Positions 31,035 to 41,583 of a stretch of 64,000 bases of DNA are shown piece after piece. The stretch is from Pleurodeles waltl (taxonomy: Eukaryota > Chordata > Amphibia > Caudata > Salamandridae). Made by a program: the position numbers and the translations under genes. The notes below the pieces were generated by a model, which saw only the letters and a program-made list of their open reading frames with translations, was not told where the DNA came from and did not search any database. Positions within the stretch are counted from its first letter, which is position 1. Each line of letters begins with the position of its first letter. Location: contig NC_090446.1 in the NCBI RefSeq assembly GCF_031143425.1, positions 1,021,593,066-1,021,657,065 of the forward strand, read 5' to 3'.

Positions 31035-33601
31035 ATGGCTGCTGCGTCTGGGGAAAGGGCCCCTGCCTTCACTGCTCAGGAGTTGGAGAAACTAGTAGAC
31101 GGGGTTCTCCCCCAGTACACGCTACTCTACGGTCCTCCAGGCCAACAGGTTAGTACACAGGTAGCACGTTGTATGGGCTAGGCCTGGGTGGAGAGGGCTG
31201 GTTGTAAGAGGGAAGGGGGCAGAGTTCAGGGAACATTAATGCATGTGAATGAATGTGCCACAATGGCTAGGGTAGGGAGAGGGGACACTCACATCGACGG
31301 TGCAGTTGGTAATGACTTCTCTTCTTCCCTTGTGCATGTCATGTAGGTCAGCGCCCACCAGAAGAAGGAAATTTGGCGTGCCATCGCCAAGGACGTCCGG
31401 ACCCTAGGGGTCCACCAGAGACGGGGCACCCACTGCCGGAAAATATGGGAGGACATTCGCCGCTGGAGCAAGAAGACGGTGGAGGATCAGCTGGGGATGG
31501 CCTCCCAACGTGGGAGGGGTGCCCGTCGCAGCATGACCCCTCTGATGTTCCGGATCCTGGCAGTGGCCTACCCAGAGTTGGATGGGCGCTTGAGGGCATC
31601 ACAGCAGACACAAGGGGGTGAGTACAACCTCATTCTGGGTACTTGGCGCGCAGTGGAGGGGCTGGCTGAGGGGGAGGGCTGTGGGTGTACCTAGGCCAGG
31701 CAGAAATACGTAGGCTAGGCCCCTCCGTAATGCAGGCCATGTGGCACTCTACCCCACCGCAGTAGAGTGCCAAGTACAGGTATAAATGCCCCTGTGGCAT
31801 CCATGTGTGCAGATGTCCACCATAGCCATGTAGGCCAGATCCCAGAAATTGCATCTGTAGAGGCCAGGAGCACGGCGTAGTGCAAGGGGCTGCTGTGTCT
31901 GTATTGTCCGCCAACGGTAGTGGTATGCCATGCACTCAACCTGTCTTTCTTCTGTCTCCCCCCCCCTTTTTGTGCTCTCCCTGTTCTTTTGTGCATCAGC
32001 ATCATCAGGCTGAGGTACAGTGGCACCGGAGCACGAGGGAGCTGCATCCCACATGGCCTGGGAGGGCCACACCACGGACTCAGAATGCACCAGTGGGACG
32101 GAGGGCGAGGGGAGCTTCACATCGGCCACCGGATCACTAACCAGCAACACAGACTCGTCCACCGATGGGAGCTCCCTTGTGGTGGCAGCACCATCTGTGC
32201 GCCCCACTTCTACAGGTACAGCCGCTTCCTCCCCTACCAGCACTGCCCTCCCAGCAGCCCCTCAGCATTCGCCCTGTGCCCGCTCACCCAGGAGGGTGGG
32301 CATCACCTTCACCCCAGGCACCTCAGGCCCTGCCCCAGTCACCCCTGCTGCCCTCAGTGAGGAGGCCATTGACCTCCTCAGGTCATTCACTGTGGGGCAG
32401 TCTACCATTGTGAATGCCATCCAGGGTGTAGAAAGCAACATCCACTGCCTCCACTGTGTCCCCCTCCTCATCATCTCCCTCCTCCCTCCCAGTGTCATCT
32501 ACACTCTCACCTGCATGCACTACATCTACAGGCACCAGGACTCGCACCAGAACACCCAGCACCACACCCCGCTCACCTGCAATCACCACCTCCACTCCCA
32601 TTTACACGTCCCCTGTGTCCTCTCCCAGTGTGTCTGTGACACCCCCTCCCAAAGTACACAAACGCGGGCACCCACACACCCAACATCCATCGACTTCTCA
32701 ACAGCCTCCAGTACCTGCACCTGCACCTGCACCCAAAACACCTAAAGTGACACCTCCTACAACCACCTCCTCTTCCTCCACTCCCAGACCCCCTCCAGGT
32801 ACCCATCCCAGTGTTCGTCAGAAACTGTCCCTCTGCAAAGTTGACCTTTTTGCCCCCACCCCCCCTCCAATTCATCAGTCCCGTCGTAGCGCCTCAGCCA
32901 AAAAGCCTCCAGTACCAGTGGTGCGTGTTCAAGGTGTGTGGAGTGCACCGGCCACCAGGGCAGGCAGTGTGACACGGAGCCAAGGCACTGCCAGTCCACC
33001 CCCTGTAAAGGCTCTGAAGTTGGAAAGTGGCCGACAGGACCGTGTGAAGACTCCTGGAGGCAAAACAACTCACAGGGGTCCCAGGGGGATTGCAGAGTCA
33101 GCTGTGACTCCTCCAAAGGTGAGGAAGGGCCAGAAGAAGTCTGCACAGCCTGGTGTGAGCAAAACGGCGGAGAAGGGCGGCATCCTTCCTGGTGGCCGAG
33201 ACGCCACCGCCAGCACCGTCGTCACTGGTCAGGAGACCACCGCCAGAGTCATTGCCCAGGAGGGCACGAGTATCGTCACTGGTCAGGAGACCACCGCCAG
33301 AGTCAGTGCCCAGAAGGGCCCAAGTATCGTCACTGGTCAGGAGGCCACCGCCACAGCCGGAGTCTGTGCCCAGGAGGGCCCAAGTATCGTCACTGGTCAG
33401 GAGACCACCGCCACGGCCGGAGTCAGTACCCAGGAGGGCCCAGGTATTGTCACTGGTCAGGAGACCACCGCCACCGCCGGAGTCATTGCCCAGGAGGGCC
33501 CAAGTATCGTCACTGATCAGGAGGCCACCGCCGGAGTCAGTGCCCAGGAGGGCACGAGTATCATCACTGGTCATGAGACCACCGCCAGAGTCATTGCCTA
33601 G
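31035..33601 (+). pseudogene. Gene B of H2: second Myb/SANT-like protein, three exons
   Basis: Exon 1, 31035-31148 (38 codons, FTAQELEKLVDGVLPQY); exon 2, 31347-31617 (IWRAIAKDVRTLGVHQRR, CRKIWEDIRRWSKKTVEDQL, ILAVAYPELDGRLRASQQ); exon 3 from 32021. Splice sites are GTTAGT/TGTAG and GTGAGT/TACAG, with phases 0 and 1, all conserved in H3. Exons 1-2 form a trihelix Myb/SANT domain different from gene A. Exon 3 is rich in Ser, Thr and Pro and holds a conserved block (AIDLLRSFTVGQSTIVNAIQ). Relative to H3 and H4 about 270 bp is deleted after 32440, shifting the frame. The end of the frame is built of 18- or 20-codon repeats and stops at 33599-33601. It lies within the proposed transposase intron. 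Exact function unknown; a DNA-binding role is inferred. Confidence 0.78.
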
Positions 33602-33730
33602 GAGGGCACGAGTATCGTCACTGGTCAGAAGACCACCGCCAGAGTCATTGCCCAGGAGGGCACGAGTATCGTCACTGGTCAGGAGGCCACCGCCACCACC
33701 GGAGTCAGTGCCCAGGAGGGCCCCGGCAGC
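33220..33730 (+). repeat. Minisatellite of 54/60 bp in gene B, nine units
   Basis: Nine units start GTCACTGGTCAGGAG or a near variant. Units are 54 or 60 bp, always a multiple of three, and encode VTGQETTARVIAQEGTSI-like repeats in the gene B frame. One unit carries CAG to TAG, which ends the frame at 33601. H3 has only one or two related segments (AAQEGP) at this place, so the array expanded in H2. Confidence 0.85.
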
Positions 33731-33789
33731 CACAGCCCCGCTGGGCAATGAGGGACCGTCATGCCACACACCAATGCCCAGTCCAGAGA

Positions 33790-34050
33790 ATGTCATGCTA
33801 CACACCAATGCCCAGTCCAGAGACCGCCATGGCAAAGCACCGCTGAACAGTCCAGAACCGCCATGGCAAAGCACCGCTGAACAGTCCAGAACCGCCATGG
33901 CAAAGCACCGCTGAACAGTCCAGAGACCGCCATGGCAAAGCACCGCTGAACAGTCCAGAGACTGCCATGGCAAAGCACCGCTGAACAGTGCAGAGACCGC
34001 CATTGCAAAGCACCGCTAAACAGGGCAAGCACCGCTGAACAGGGCATGCA
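33790..34050. repeat. Minisatellite of about 35 bp, H2
   Basis: About six units containing GCCATGGCAAAGCACCGCTG followed by AACAGTCCAGAG. The phrase CACCGCTGAACAG is also the core of the array at 52010-52770 in H3, so the two are related though the units differ. Confidence 0.8.
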
Positions 34051-34259
34051 CCGCTGAAGAAGGAAATGACCGCCACATCAAGCATCGTTATCCCATGTGC
34101 AGCTGGGACAGTGACGGGACAGGAACTGTCACGGGGAGACTAATCCAGTCTGGGCACCATTCCCCCTCCAGAACAAGTGGAGAGATCCATCTACTCTGTC
34201 TTTCCTTCACAGGATGAAGCACTCTGGGCACCAGTCCCCCTCCAGAACCAGTGGAGGCT

Positions 34260-34640
34260 GTTATCTACTTGAGAGACTGTGGCTTTGCACTCCCCAGGAT
34301 AATGCAGTGGGCATATCCACCCACTGTAGAGACTTGAGAGACTGTGGCTTTGCACTCCCCAGGATAATGCAGTAGGCAAACCACCCACTGTAGAGACTTG
34401 AGAGACTGTGGCTTTGCACTCCCCAGGATGGTACAGTGGGCAAACCACCCACTGTAGAGACTTGAGAGACTGTGGCTTTGCACTCCCCAGGATAATGCAG
34501 TGGGCAAACCACCCACTGTAGAGACTTGAGAGACTGTGGCTTTGCACTCCCCAGGATGGTCCAGTGGGCAAGCCACCCACTGTAGAGACTTGAGAGACTG
34601 TGGCTTTGCACTCCCCAGGATACATCAATGGGCATGGAGG
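34260..34640. repeat. Minisatellite of 64 bp, H2, six units
   Basis: ACTGTGGCTTTGCACT recurs at 34276, 34341, 34405, 34469, 34533 and 34597: spacing 65, 64, 64, 64, 64. The unit also has CCACCCACTGTAGAGACTTG. It is nearly identical to the array at 52860-53110 in H3. 64 is not a multiple of three, so it is not coding. Confidence 0.88.
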
Positions 34641-35102
34641 CCCGTCGTGGATCTGGTTTTGCCCTCATCCGGCTGAGGTGCCCCCCCTTCCCTTCCCCCT
34701 GAGGTGCCTGTTGTATTTCTCTCTGATGCCCCGGCAGTATTCTCTCCGTTTGTGGACAGGTATCTTGTGTGGGCCTCGCCCATGCATTTTTGGACTAGTG
34801 GTGCACGGACATTGATATGTGCATATCTGCACTACTTCTCGTAATGTATATACTTTTGTATGATTTTATAATATATCTGTATATATTTGAGGCATGTATA
34901 TTGATACATTACAATGTTTGCACTAATTTCGTTTTGTCTTTGCATTCTTCCGGGGGGGTTGTGGGTTGTTACTGTGATGTTTCTACATGCATTCGTGTGT
35001 GTGTTGTACTATGCGAGGGTGGGGGTGGGCGTGGGGGTGTTGCGTGTGTGTCCCCCTGACTTTTGCCTCCCCCCTCCCCTATGTCGTAGGTGCAGTACTC
35101 AC
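34641..35102. other. H2 segment between minisatellite and short exon
   Basis: About 460 bp, AT-rich in the middle and GT-rich near 35000-35060, without a gene. On minus it would be intron just after the proposed transposase exon 1. Its last part (TGCCTCCCCCCTCCCC) recurs in H3. Confidence 0.5.
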
Positions 35103-35185
35103 CGTTGTCTTCACCGGCACCGGTGTTGGTCTTCGTAGATGAGTAGGAATACAAGGGCCGGTAGGATTTGTAATTCCGGCTCCAT
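35103..35185 (-). pseudogene. Proposed transposase exon 1 of H2 (83 nt)
   Basis: Begins ATG at 35185 (MEPELQILPALVFLLIYEDQ), continues with an Arg-rich end and is followed by GTGAGT at 35102-35097. Length 83 nt, phase 2, which matches the one leading base of the main exon at 30577. A TGA replaces the CGA seen in the H4 arms, a CpG change. H3 and both H4 arms carry the same exon at exactly 83 nt. The combined N-terminus (hydrophobic helix, Arg run, RRWRNPPVY) resembles Harbinger transposase starts. The join is inferred, not proved. Confidence 0.65.
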
Positions 35186-35263
35186 GGTGTCCTCCTTCCT
35201 CGTGGGATGTGTTCAGGTGAGCGTTTTCCCATTGCAGAAACTGTTTCCGCCGTGTTTTTATCC

Positions 35264-35513
35264 ACGGTGAATCCGCCCCGAAAAGGTGGCGGATTGGTAG
35301 GTGGTGATACTATGGGCGGTACATTGTCTTCTGCCTGTCTGTTGGCGGTGACCGCCGCGCTGCTTGTCTGTACTGCCGTGGCGGGCGGAGTGTTAAAGTG
35401 GCTGTCTATGTTGGCGGTTTCCGCCACGGTCATAATTCCCATTTTTGTTCCGCCGGCCTGTTTACGGTATTACCGCAGCTTTAACACCGTCCGCCAGGGT
35501 TGTAATGACCCCC
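35264..35513. repeat. H2 right terminal and subterminal repeats
   Basis: The last 250 bp hold a dense series of GGCGG and CCGCC motifs on both strands and end GTTGTAATGACCCCC. H3 (53700-53977) is very similar; the H4 ends are more diverged. Confidence 0.8.
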
Positions 35514-35709
35514 ATAGTGTGACACCCTCCTAATAGTTCATACCATTAGTGAATACTGAACCGTACGGCCATAAATCCCCACATGCGTTAGCCAATATAG
35601 TGGGGTGTGTTTATCAAGCAGCAGGCTTACTAGCTTTGTCTGGGTGTCACCACATTGATAGAAGCAGAAATATGTTATAATAACCCCATGCAACACTGTT
35701 AAAATCACT

Positions 35710-35726
35710 AAGAATGGTACCCTCTT
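35710..35726. repeat. Target-site duplication, left copy, of the full-length L1
   Basis: AAGAATGGTACCCTCTT, 17 bp, followed at once by a T run (the poly(A) of the minus-strand L1). The second copy is at 42932-42948. A perfect 17-bp duplication is typical of L1 target-primed reverse transcription. Confidence 0.95.
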
Positions 35727-36169
35727 TTTTTTTTTTAAATCTGTTTTTTTAAACTTAAAGTCAAACGAGGTCTGAACATAGCAGTACATTACATATATTT
35801 AGGTGAAAAGTCACCTATCTTCTATCGTTTGTACATTGCACAGTATTGATACATTTCAGTGTACTTGCTTTCCATGAACATTCAATAACCAATAACATTA
35901 GACATGCTGAATAGTATTCTTAGTTATGTCTTTTGACGTCCATAATGATTGTGGGGGCGTGATGTTGTGCTGCTTCCGAGGGCTACAATTCTGTGTGTAT
36001 TTTTTTTTTTTTTTGGTGTAGAGGGATGGTTGTGTCATGGGGCTATCATTGGGTAAGTGTGTTGTGGGCTAGTCCTAGTGATGTAATAGTTTGGGTCCAT
36101 TCCTAGTAAATTCAGTTATTGTGTATAACTTTATGGATGGCGTATTACAAGTTTATTAAAGGGAATGGT

Positions 36170-39100
36170 TCATGGGGGGTATTTGTCATCCCTAGATTCA
36201 ATTCTAACTACAAAGAGATCCCAATTTTCAATCCCACTTAGTGACTGACCTCTATGCTGTGATTGCCTCAGGGTTTGAGCTTCCGCCAGTGTGTAGCCAT
36301 GTAAGTCGCGAAGCCAGATAGAGTGTGTAGGGGCATTTGGGGCCTTCCAATGTGTGGCTATCAGGCGTTTGTATGTCACGAATGCTAAATCTACAAACTT
36401 GTGGGTGTGCTTATCTTTTTTTTCTCGGTATCGTATATTAAGTAAGCAGGATTCTGGAGTCTGGGTAAGCTGTTGGCCTGATAGGTCTATGGTTGTGTTG
36501 ACGATTTGGTTCCAGCCAGTATTGATCGTGCGACATTCCCAGACCATATGGTAAAAGGTTGCAGCGGGGGTAGCGCATCTTGGACATATGGGGTTAGCTC
36601 CTGGATATATTTTATGAATATGAGCTGGGGAGAGATAAGCCTGATGCAGATAATTAAATTGCGTATATCTTAATCTAAAGTTACGTGATACGGACTTGAT
36701 CGAGGTTAGGGCTGTGTCCCAAGATTTTTGTGCTACTGGTGTAGGAAGAGCGGAATCCCAGCGGAGTTTGACCTGGGTTAGAGCTTTACAGCTTCTTGAT
36801 AATAGAATTTTATATAATTTAGTGACAGTGTGTTTTGCCTCTCCCATAGAAAGTATTGCAGAAAGTAGGAGGGATTAATTTGGTTCGTTTTGACCACAGC
36901 CCCAAATGTTGCGTAGGAGATTGTTAATGGCATTGAATGTCAGAAAATCCTGTGGCTGCAACGCCCCCGGAGCTGTCAGATCTGCGAACTTGATTGCTTT
37001 AGATTCGCTGTATAGGTCTCCCACATAGAGGGTATTAACCGTTCGTAAGTCATGATGAGAGGATAAGGCATGGAGGCCCGGGAGCTGAGATATTGGAATC
37101 AAGGGAGAGTAGGGGAGTGACGGCATTTTGCCTTGTACATATCTCTTCCAGCAATGCCTGGCCGAGCTAAGCAGAGGAGTATTATGTCGTAGGTGAGGGA
37201 GACCTGTCAGTAACCATGCCAATATCTGTGCAGGGGTTATGTAACCCAATATTGCTTCAACCTCTGTATTGGACGGCTCATTGAGCCATTTGGTGACCCA
37301 TTGAAGTTGGGCTGCTGCATAATATAGCTCAAGGTTCGGCATACCTAGGCCGCCTTCCTCTTGTGGATATTGCGTGGTGTTTAGAGCTACTCTACGCCTA
37401 TCCCTGCCCCAGAGTAAGTCAGTTAGCAGAGAATTTGTTTTATGGAAGAATGGGCGCGGTAAGGCCAACGGAAGTGCCGAGAAATAATATAAAAATCTCG
37501 GTAGTATTAGCATCTTGACTATTGCTATCCGGCCCATGGGCGATAGAGGCAAGGAACTCCAAAATGCCAAGGAGCCCCGGGTGGAGCGGAGGAGCCTGTC
37601 TAAGTTACCTTCTCTTAGATCTGCTATAGAGTGATACACTTGGACACCCAGGTATTTGAAGGTTTGGTACGACCATGGTAATTGATGTATGGGGGATGCT
37701 GTTTGTTGTTCAGGGGGCAAACCAGTGAGGGGAAAGATACAAGATTTAGACCAGTTCACATGTAAGCCGGACACCAGAGCAAAGCTATCCAATATATGCA
37801 TTATCCTGGGCAGGGAGTCAGAGTAATTGCGTAAATATATCAGGGCATCGTCTGCATACAAAGAGATTATATGATATGTTTCGAGCTCCTTTATTCCCCA
37901 TTTATGTGCATTCATCCTGATCTTAATTGCAAGTGGTTCCATAGCTATTGCAAATAGCAGTGGTGATAGTGGGCAGCCCTGTCTGGTTCCTCTGCACACA
38001 GGGAAGGCTTCCGACACTACCCGGCCGGTTTTGACTCGGGCTGTTGGTTTGGAGTATAGTGTTATGATCCAGTCAATGAAGCCGCTCCTGAAACCGAACA
38101 TCTTAAGGGTAGCGAATAGATATTCCCAGCCTAGCGTATCAAAAGCCTTCTCAATGTCTAGTGACACAGTCACACTTTCTGGGTCAGAGGTGTTGTGCAT
38201 GATACGAATTAGGCGCCTTATGTTAATAAAAGTGCTTCTACCCGGAATAAAGCCCGACTGGTCTGGGTGTATCAAGTCAGGTAGATGGGGGAGTAATCTG
38301 TTTGCTAAGATTTTTCCAAGAAGTTTGCAATCTGTGTTCAGCAAGGAGAGTGGTCTGTATGATCTGACGTCCAAAGGGTCCAGACCCGGTTTTGGTAGGA
38401 CCACAATTAATGCTTCCCTCATGGAGTCTGGTAATTGTTTTCTGTTGCGTGCTTCATTAAACACCTCCAGCAGAGGTTGCAACAGGTGAGTGCTTTGCGT
38501 GTTATAATATTCTGGCGGTAGGCCATCTGTGCCAGGGGTCTTGCCTCGCGCCATCTGAGAAAGGGCCATGCGAAGTTCTTCAATGGTAATGGGGCCGTCT
38601 AGTATATCTGCGTTGTTGACAATGTTTGAGTTTTGGGGAATCTGAGTTAAGAATTCTGCAAGTTGCTGTTCTGTGGGAGGTGTAGAAGATTGGTATAACG
38701 TATAATAATATGAGAAAAAGGCCTGGTTGATATCAGTTTGAGTGTTGACCACTCTCCCTGTTTGTAGTTTGATAGCTCCTATCGGTGATGATTGCGGCGA
38801 TTGGCGCACCAGCCACGCTAATAGTTTGCCCGATCTGTCCCCCTCAGCATGTTGTCTCATTTTAAAATGTCTATAATTGTGTTTACCAAGGCTGTTGTCC
38901 GTTTCTCTGTATTTTGCTTTCAGTGATATAAGTGTTTCTAGTGATGTATTATTTGTTGAGACTTCAATCTCTGCTCTATGTATTTTGGCTTCCAATTTTA
39001 ATAATTCTGAGGGCAGCATTTTCTTAATGCCCACCGATGCTGCCAGGCAGTGTCCTCTGACTACTACTTTATGGGCATCCCATTCGATAGCTCGGGTTGA

Positions 39101-39967
39101 TGTTGTATTTTTGTTTAGAGAAAAATAGGTTGTTAGGCATGTGGTCAATTCTGTGTTAAAGGGGGGATCCGTCAGGGCGTCTGGCTGTAGGCGCCATGTT
39201 GGAATGCGGGCATGAATATATACCCACATTAGTATGGAGTAGTGTGGATTATGATCTGATATGGTGCGTGCCAGGTAGCTAGATGCAATTACCTTTGGGA
39301 TTATGTTAGAAGTAGCGAAAAACATGTCTAGTCTAGTATAGAGTTTGTGTACTGGTGAATAAAATGAGTACTCGCGTAGTGTGGGGTGAGAAGTTCTCCA
39401 TATTTCAGTGAGCATGTTATTGGCAGCCCATTCTATCAGGTCGAGCGATGCTCGTTTAGTCGGGGCGTGTTCCAGTGGTGGGATAGAACAATCATTCAAA
39501 ATATCCAAGACGCAGTTAAAGTCTTCTCCCCATATGGCATCTATTGCAGGGTCGCTGAGCATGCTACTGCCTATTGTTCTTAAAAAGTCGCATTGATTTG
39601 TATTAGGAACATATACGGTTATCAAGGATAATGGGACACCATCTAGGGTACCTTCTAGAACTACATACCGTCCATTTGGGTCGCACTGTTTGTGGGACAC
39701 AGTATACGGAACCCCGGGGGCTATCCATATTACAGTACCTCTGGCATATGACGAAAAGGTGGTCCCATATACTTGACCTTTCCACTTTGTTTTAGTTAAT
39801 GCCAGTAAGGATTTATCTAAGTGGGTCTCCTGTAGCATGGCTATGTGTATTTGGTGCCTCCTGAGGTATGTGTAAATCCGTTGTCTTTTGCTTGCGGAGG
39901 CCATGCCCTTTACATTCCATGTTAAGGCTTTATACTGTGTAGTATATTGTTTATTTTGTGATGCCAT
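36170..39967 (-). pseudogene. L1 ORF2, one nonsense codon
   Basis: The best start is the ATG at 39967 (MASQNKQYTTQYKALTWNVK). Endonuclease: TWNVKG, LQETHLDKS, GEDFNCVLD, SDHNPHYS. RT: RPLSLLNTDCKLLGKIL, SGFIPGRSTF, SLDIEKAFDTLGW, TRQGCPLSPLLF and SLYADDALIYL, all catalytic residues present. A thumb region follows, and a C-terminal cysteine motif (CPRCATPAATFYHMVWEC). A single TAA at 36877-36875 splits the frame; the same frame continues for 225 more codons to 36170, for a total near 1265 codons, the normal L1 ORF2 length. The stop removes the C-terminal segment with the cysteine motif, so the copy is probably inactive although the endonuclease and RT are untouched. Confidence 0.92.
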
Positions 39968-40464
39968 AGGGTTTGAGTAAAATAATCTGAGGGGATATCG
40001 CTCAGGATTGTGTAAGCCCAAATTTTCTTTATTTTTTGGTATCTATGCCTAACAGCTAGCCCTCTAGATACTGAAATGTGTGCCCTGCTCCTAGGTTTTA
40101 CATTATGGTGTGATGTTCTATAATTATTGCATGTCGATATACATAATAACCAAACTTTCCATTCAACTATGGCTACAAGATCCGCTATGTCTAACGACAA
40201 TAGCAGGAGAAGTAAAAACAAGGAGATAGACAAACTTGTCTGCTTGGGATAACAGTCTATATAGTGTGGAGGGTGTTCCATGGTTACGGGTATTGGAATG
40301 GTTTTAGAACCGGCCTATTTTGCGTATATAGGTGTCATTGCCAGGGTCGAGCGGCGGCGGATCGGACACACGGGACAGAGAAAGCATCTACATAATTGCA
40401 AACGACTGCATTGACTAAACAGCAACAGCTAAAGAAATGGTATCCTGTATATGGGATCAGGTAT

Positions 40465-41583
40465 TTAACAAATGTCGTCTGCTGTTCTTGGGGTGAGGCT
40501 TGGGCCCCTCTCAGTTTCCGTTGAGTCAGAATTTAACTCTGGATCAGGTTCAGCTTCTGATTGTTCAGAAAGAGATGTCGGTGATACATTGGCAAAACGC
40601 TGCACAGATTGCAGTAGTAGCGATCTTTCCACTCGTGATTGTTCAGGGGAAGGTTTGTTACCTTGTTTACTGCGAGGTTTACGTTTGTTTCTCAGAGGTA
40701 GGCTTTTGACATTAGGAGATAGAGGATCAGCTAGTCCTTTTGAGTGCAGCCATGTCCACTCATCCTCAGGAGTAGTGAAAAATAGGGTACGAGTGACGTC
40801 TTGTACTCGAAGTTTAGCGGGGAACAGCAAGGAATATTTAATATTGTGTTCTCTGAGACGTTCTATGACCCGGTAGAATGAGTTTCGTTTTTTTTGTACC
40901 TCAGCTGTGAAGTCCGGGTAGGCCGTTATTTGCGTGTTCTCAAAGTGAATTGGGTTTAATTTCCGGAATAATTGTAATATAAGGTCTCTGTCGCGGTAGT
41001 TCAATAGTTTTGCTATGAGGGGACGTGGGTAGGCGCCCGGTGGAGGGGGTCTACCCGAAATCCTGTGAGCACGTTCTATTGAAAAGAACTTTGGGACATT
41101 GTTCTTCAACACTGTTTCAGTCAGCCATTTTTCGATAAAGAGTTCTGTATTTGGGCCTTCGATGTGCTCTGGAAATCCTACAAACCGGATGTTGTTTCGT
41201 CGCGACCTGCCTTCGGCTTCTTCAGCTCGTCGCTTAAGTGTCTCCACTTCTGTTGTTATGGCGCTTAGTTGGGATTTGACTTCCGAAATAGTTGGTTTGA
41301 AGTGCAACGTATCCTTTTCGAGTTCGTCGACCTTTTCAGCTAGCGCCTGCTGATCCGTACGAAGCAGGTTAACATCTTCTGTAATTGAGCCAATTCTTGC
41401 TTCCAGAGTTGTTTTAGTTTCCAATATGGCTTGCAGCACTTTTTCGAATTGTGCTGAGTGCATTTGCAATGTCTCTTCCATTTTCTGAAGGGTTTGGTAT
41501 GTGTCTGTGGCACCAGGTGCTAAAGGCGGATTAGTTGGACCCATGGTTTCTGGGGGTGCACGTGGGGTCTTTGGTTTACCCAT
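40465..41583 (-). CDS. L1 ORF1 protein
   Basis: Intact, about 372 residues from the ATG at 41583 (MGKPKTPRAPPETMG). Residues about 35-150 form a heptad-rich coiled coil (LEARIGSITEDVNLLRTDQQ and following). Then comes RRNNIRFVGFPEHIEGPN, the start of the RRM-like domain, and the C-terminal domain with SIERAHRISGRPPPPG, RPLIAKLLNYRDRDLIL and YPDFTAEVQKKRNSFYRVI. The last 80 residues are basic and serine-rich. This is the standard L1 ORF1p plan: trimeric RNA-binding protein that packages the L1 RNA. Confidence 0.9.
   Translation of the reverse strand: MGKPKTPRAPPETMGPTNPPLAPGATDTYQTLQKMEETLQMHSAQFEKVLQAILETKTTLEARIGSITEDVNLLRTDQQALAEKVDELEKDTLHFKPTISEVKSQLSAITTEVETLKRRAEEAEGRSRRNNIRFVGFPEHIEGPNTELFIEKWLTETVLKNNVPKFFSIERAHRISGRPPPPGAYPRPLIAKLLNYRDRDLILQLFRKLNPIHFENTQITAYPDFTAEVQKKRNSFYRVIERLREHNIKYSLLFPAKLRVQDVTRTLFFTTPEDEWTWLHSKGLADPLSPNVKSLPLRNKRKPRSKQGNKPSPEQSRVERSLLLQSVQRFANVSPTSLSEQSEAEPDPELNSDSTETERGPSLTPRTADDIC

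Larger units (their letters stand above)
26940..35513. mobile_element. PIF/Harbinger transposon H2, complete, three-gene type
   Basis: 8574 bp between terminal inverted repeats: left GGGGGTCATTACAAC, right the exact reverse complement at 35499-35513. ATA occurs at 26937-26939 and 35514-35516, which would be a 3-bp target duplication (canonical is TWA, so one base off). Contents in order: gene A (plus), main transposase exon (minus), gene B (plus), three kinds of minisatellite, a short transposase exon (minus). The element sits inside the Gypsy right LTR. H3 at 45301-53977 has the same plan throughout. Confidence 0.92.
15867..35524 (-). mobile_element. Gmr1-like Ty3/Gypsy retrotransposon with nested L1 and Harbinger
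   Basis: Two direct LTRs begin TGTGACAGGG on plus (15867 and 26349) and share sequence to GTGAGATAG. The interior reads on minus. From the 5' LTR at the right it holds primer site, gag, protease, integrase, RT and RNase H, the last cut at 22266 by a plus-strand L1. The right LTR is itself interrupted by Harbinger H2 and resumes at 35517-35524, ending GTGTGACA. Integrase placed before RT is not the standard Gypsy order; it is the arrangement described for Gmr1 of Atlantic cod. Every coding part has frameshifts. The 5-bp flanks of the outer LTR ends do not match, so recombination or later loss is possible. Confidence 0.75.

Noticed and set aside
33098..34003. Long minus-strand frame (301 codons) rich in Gly/Leu/Ser repeats
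   Set aside because: It is antisense to the codon-phased minisatellite and the following non-coding array; the plus frame continues gene B and explains the periodicity.
34191..34668. Minus-strand frames with repeated KPQSLKSLQWV-like peptides (also 52720-53298)
   Set aside because: Products of the 64-bp array read in all three frames; not coding.
26940..35513. CRISPR-like reading of the regular repeats
   Set aside because: The repeats are minisatellites inside a eukaryotic transposon, without unique spacers of constant length or cas genes.
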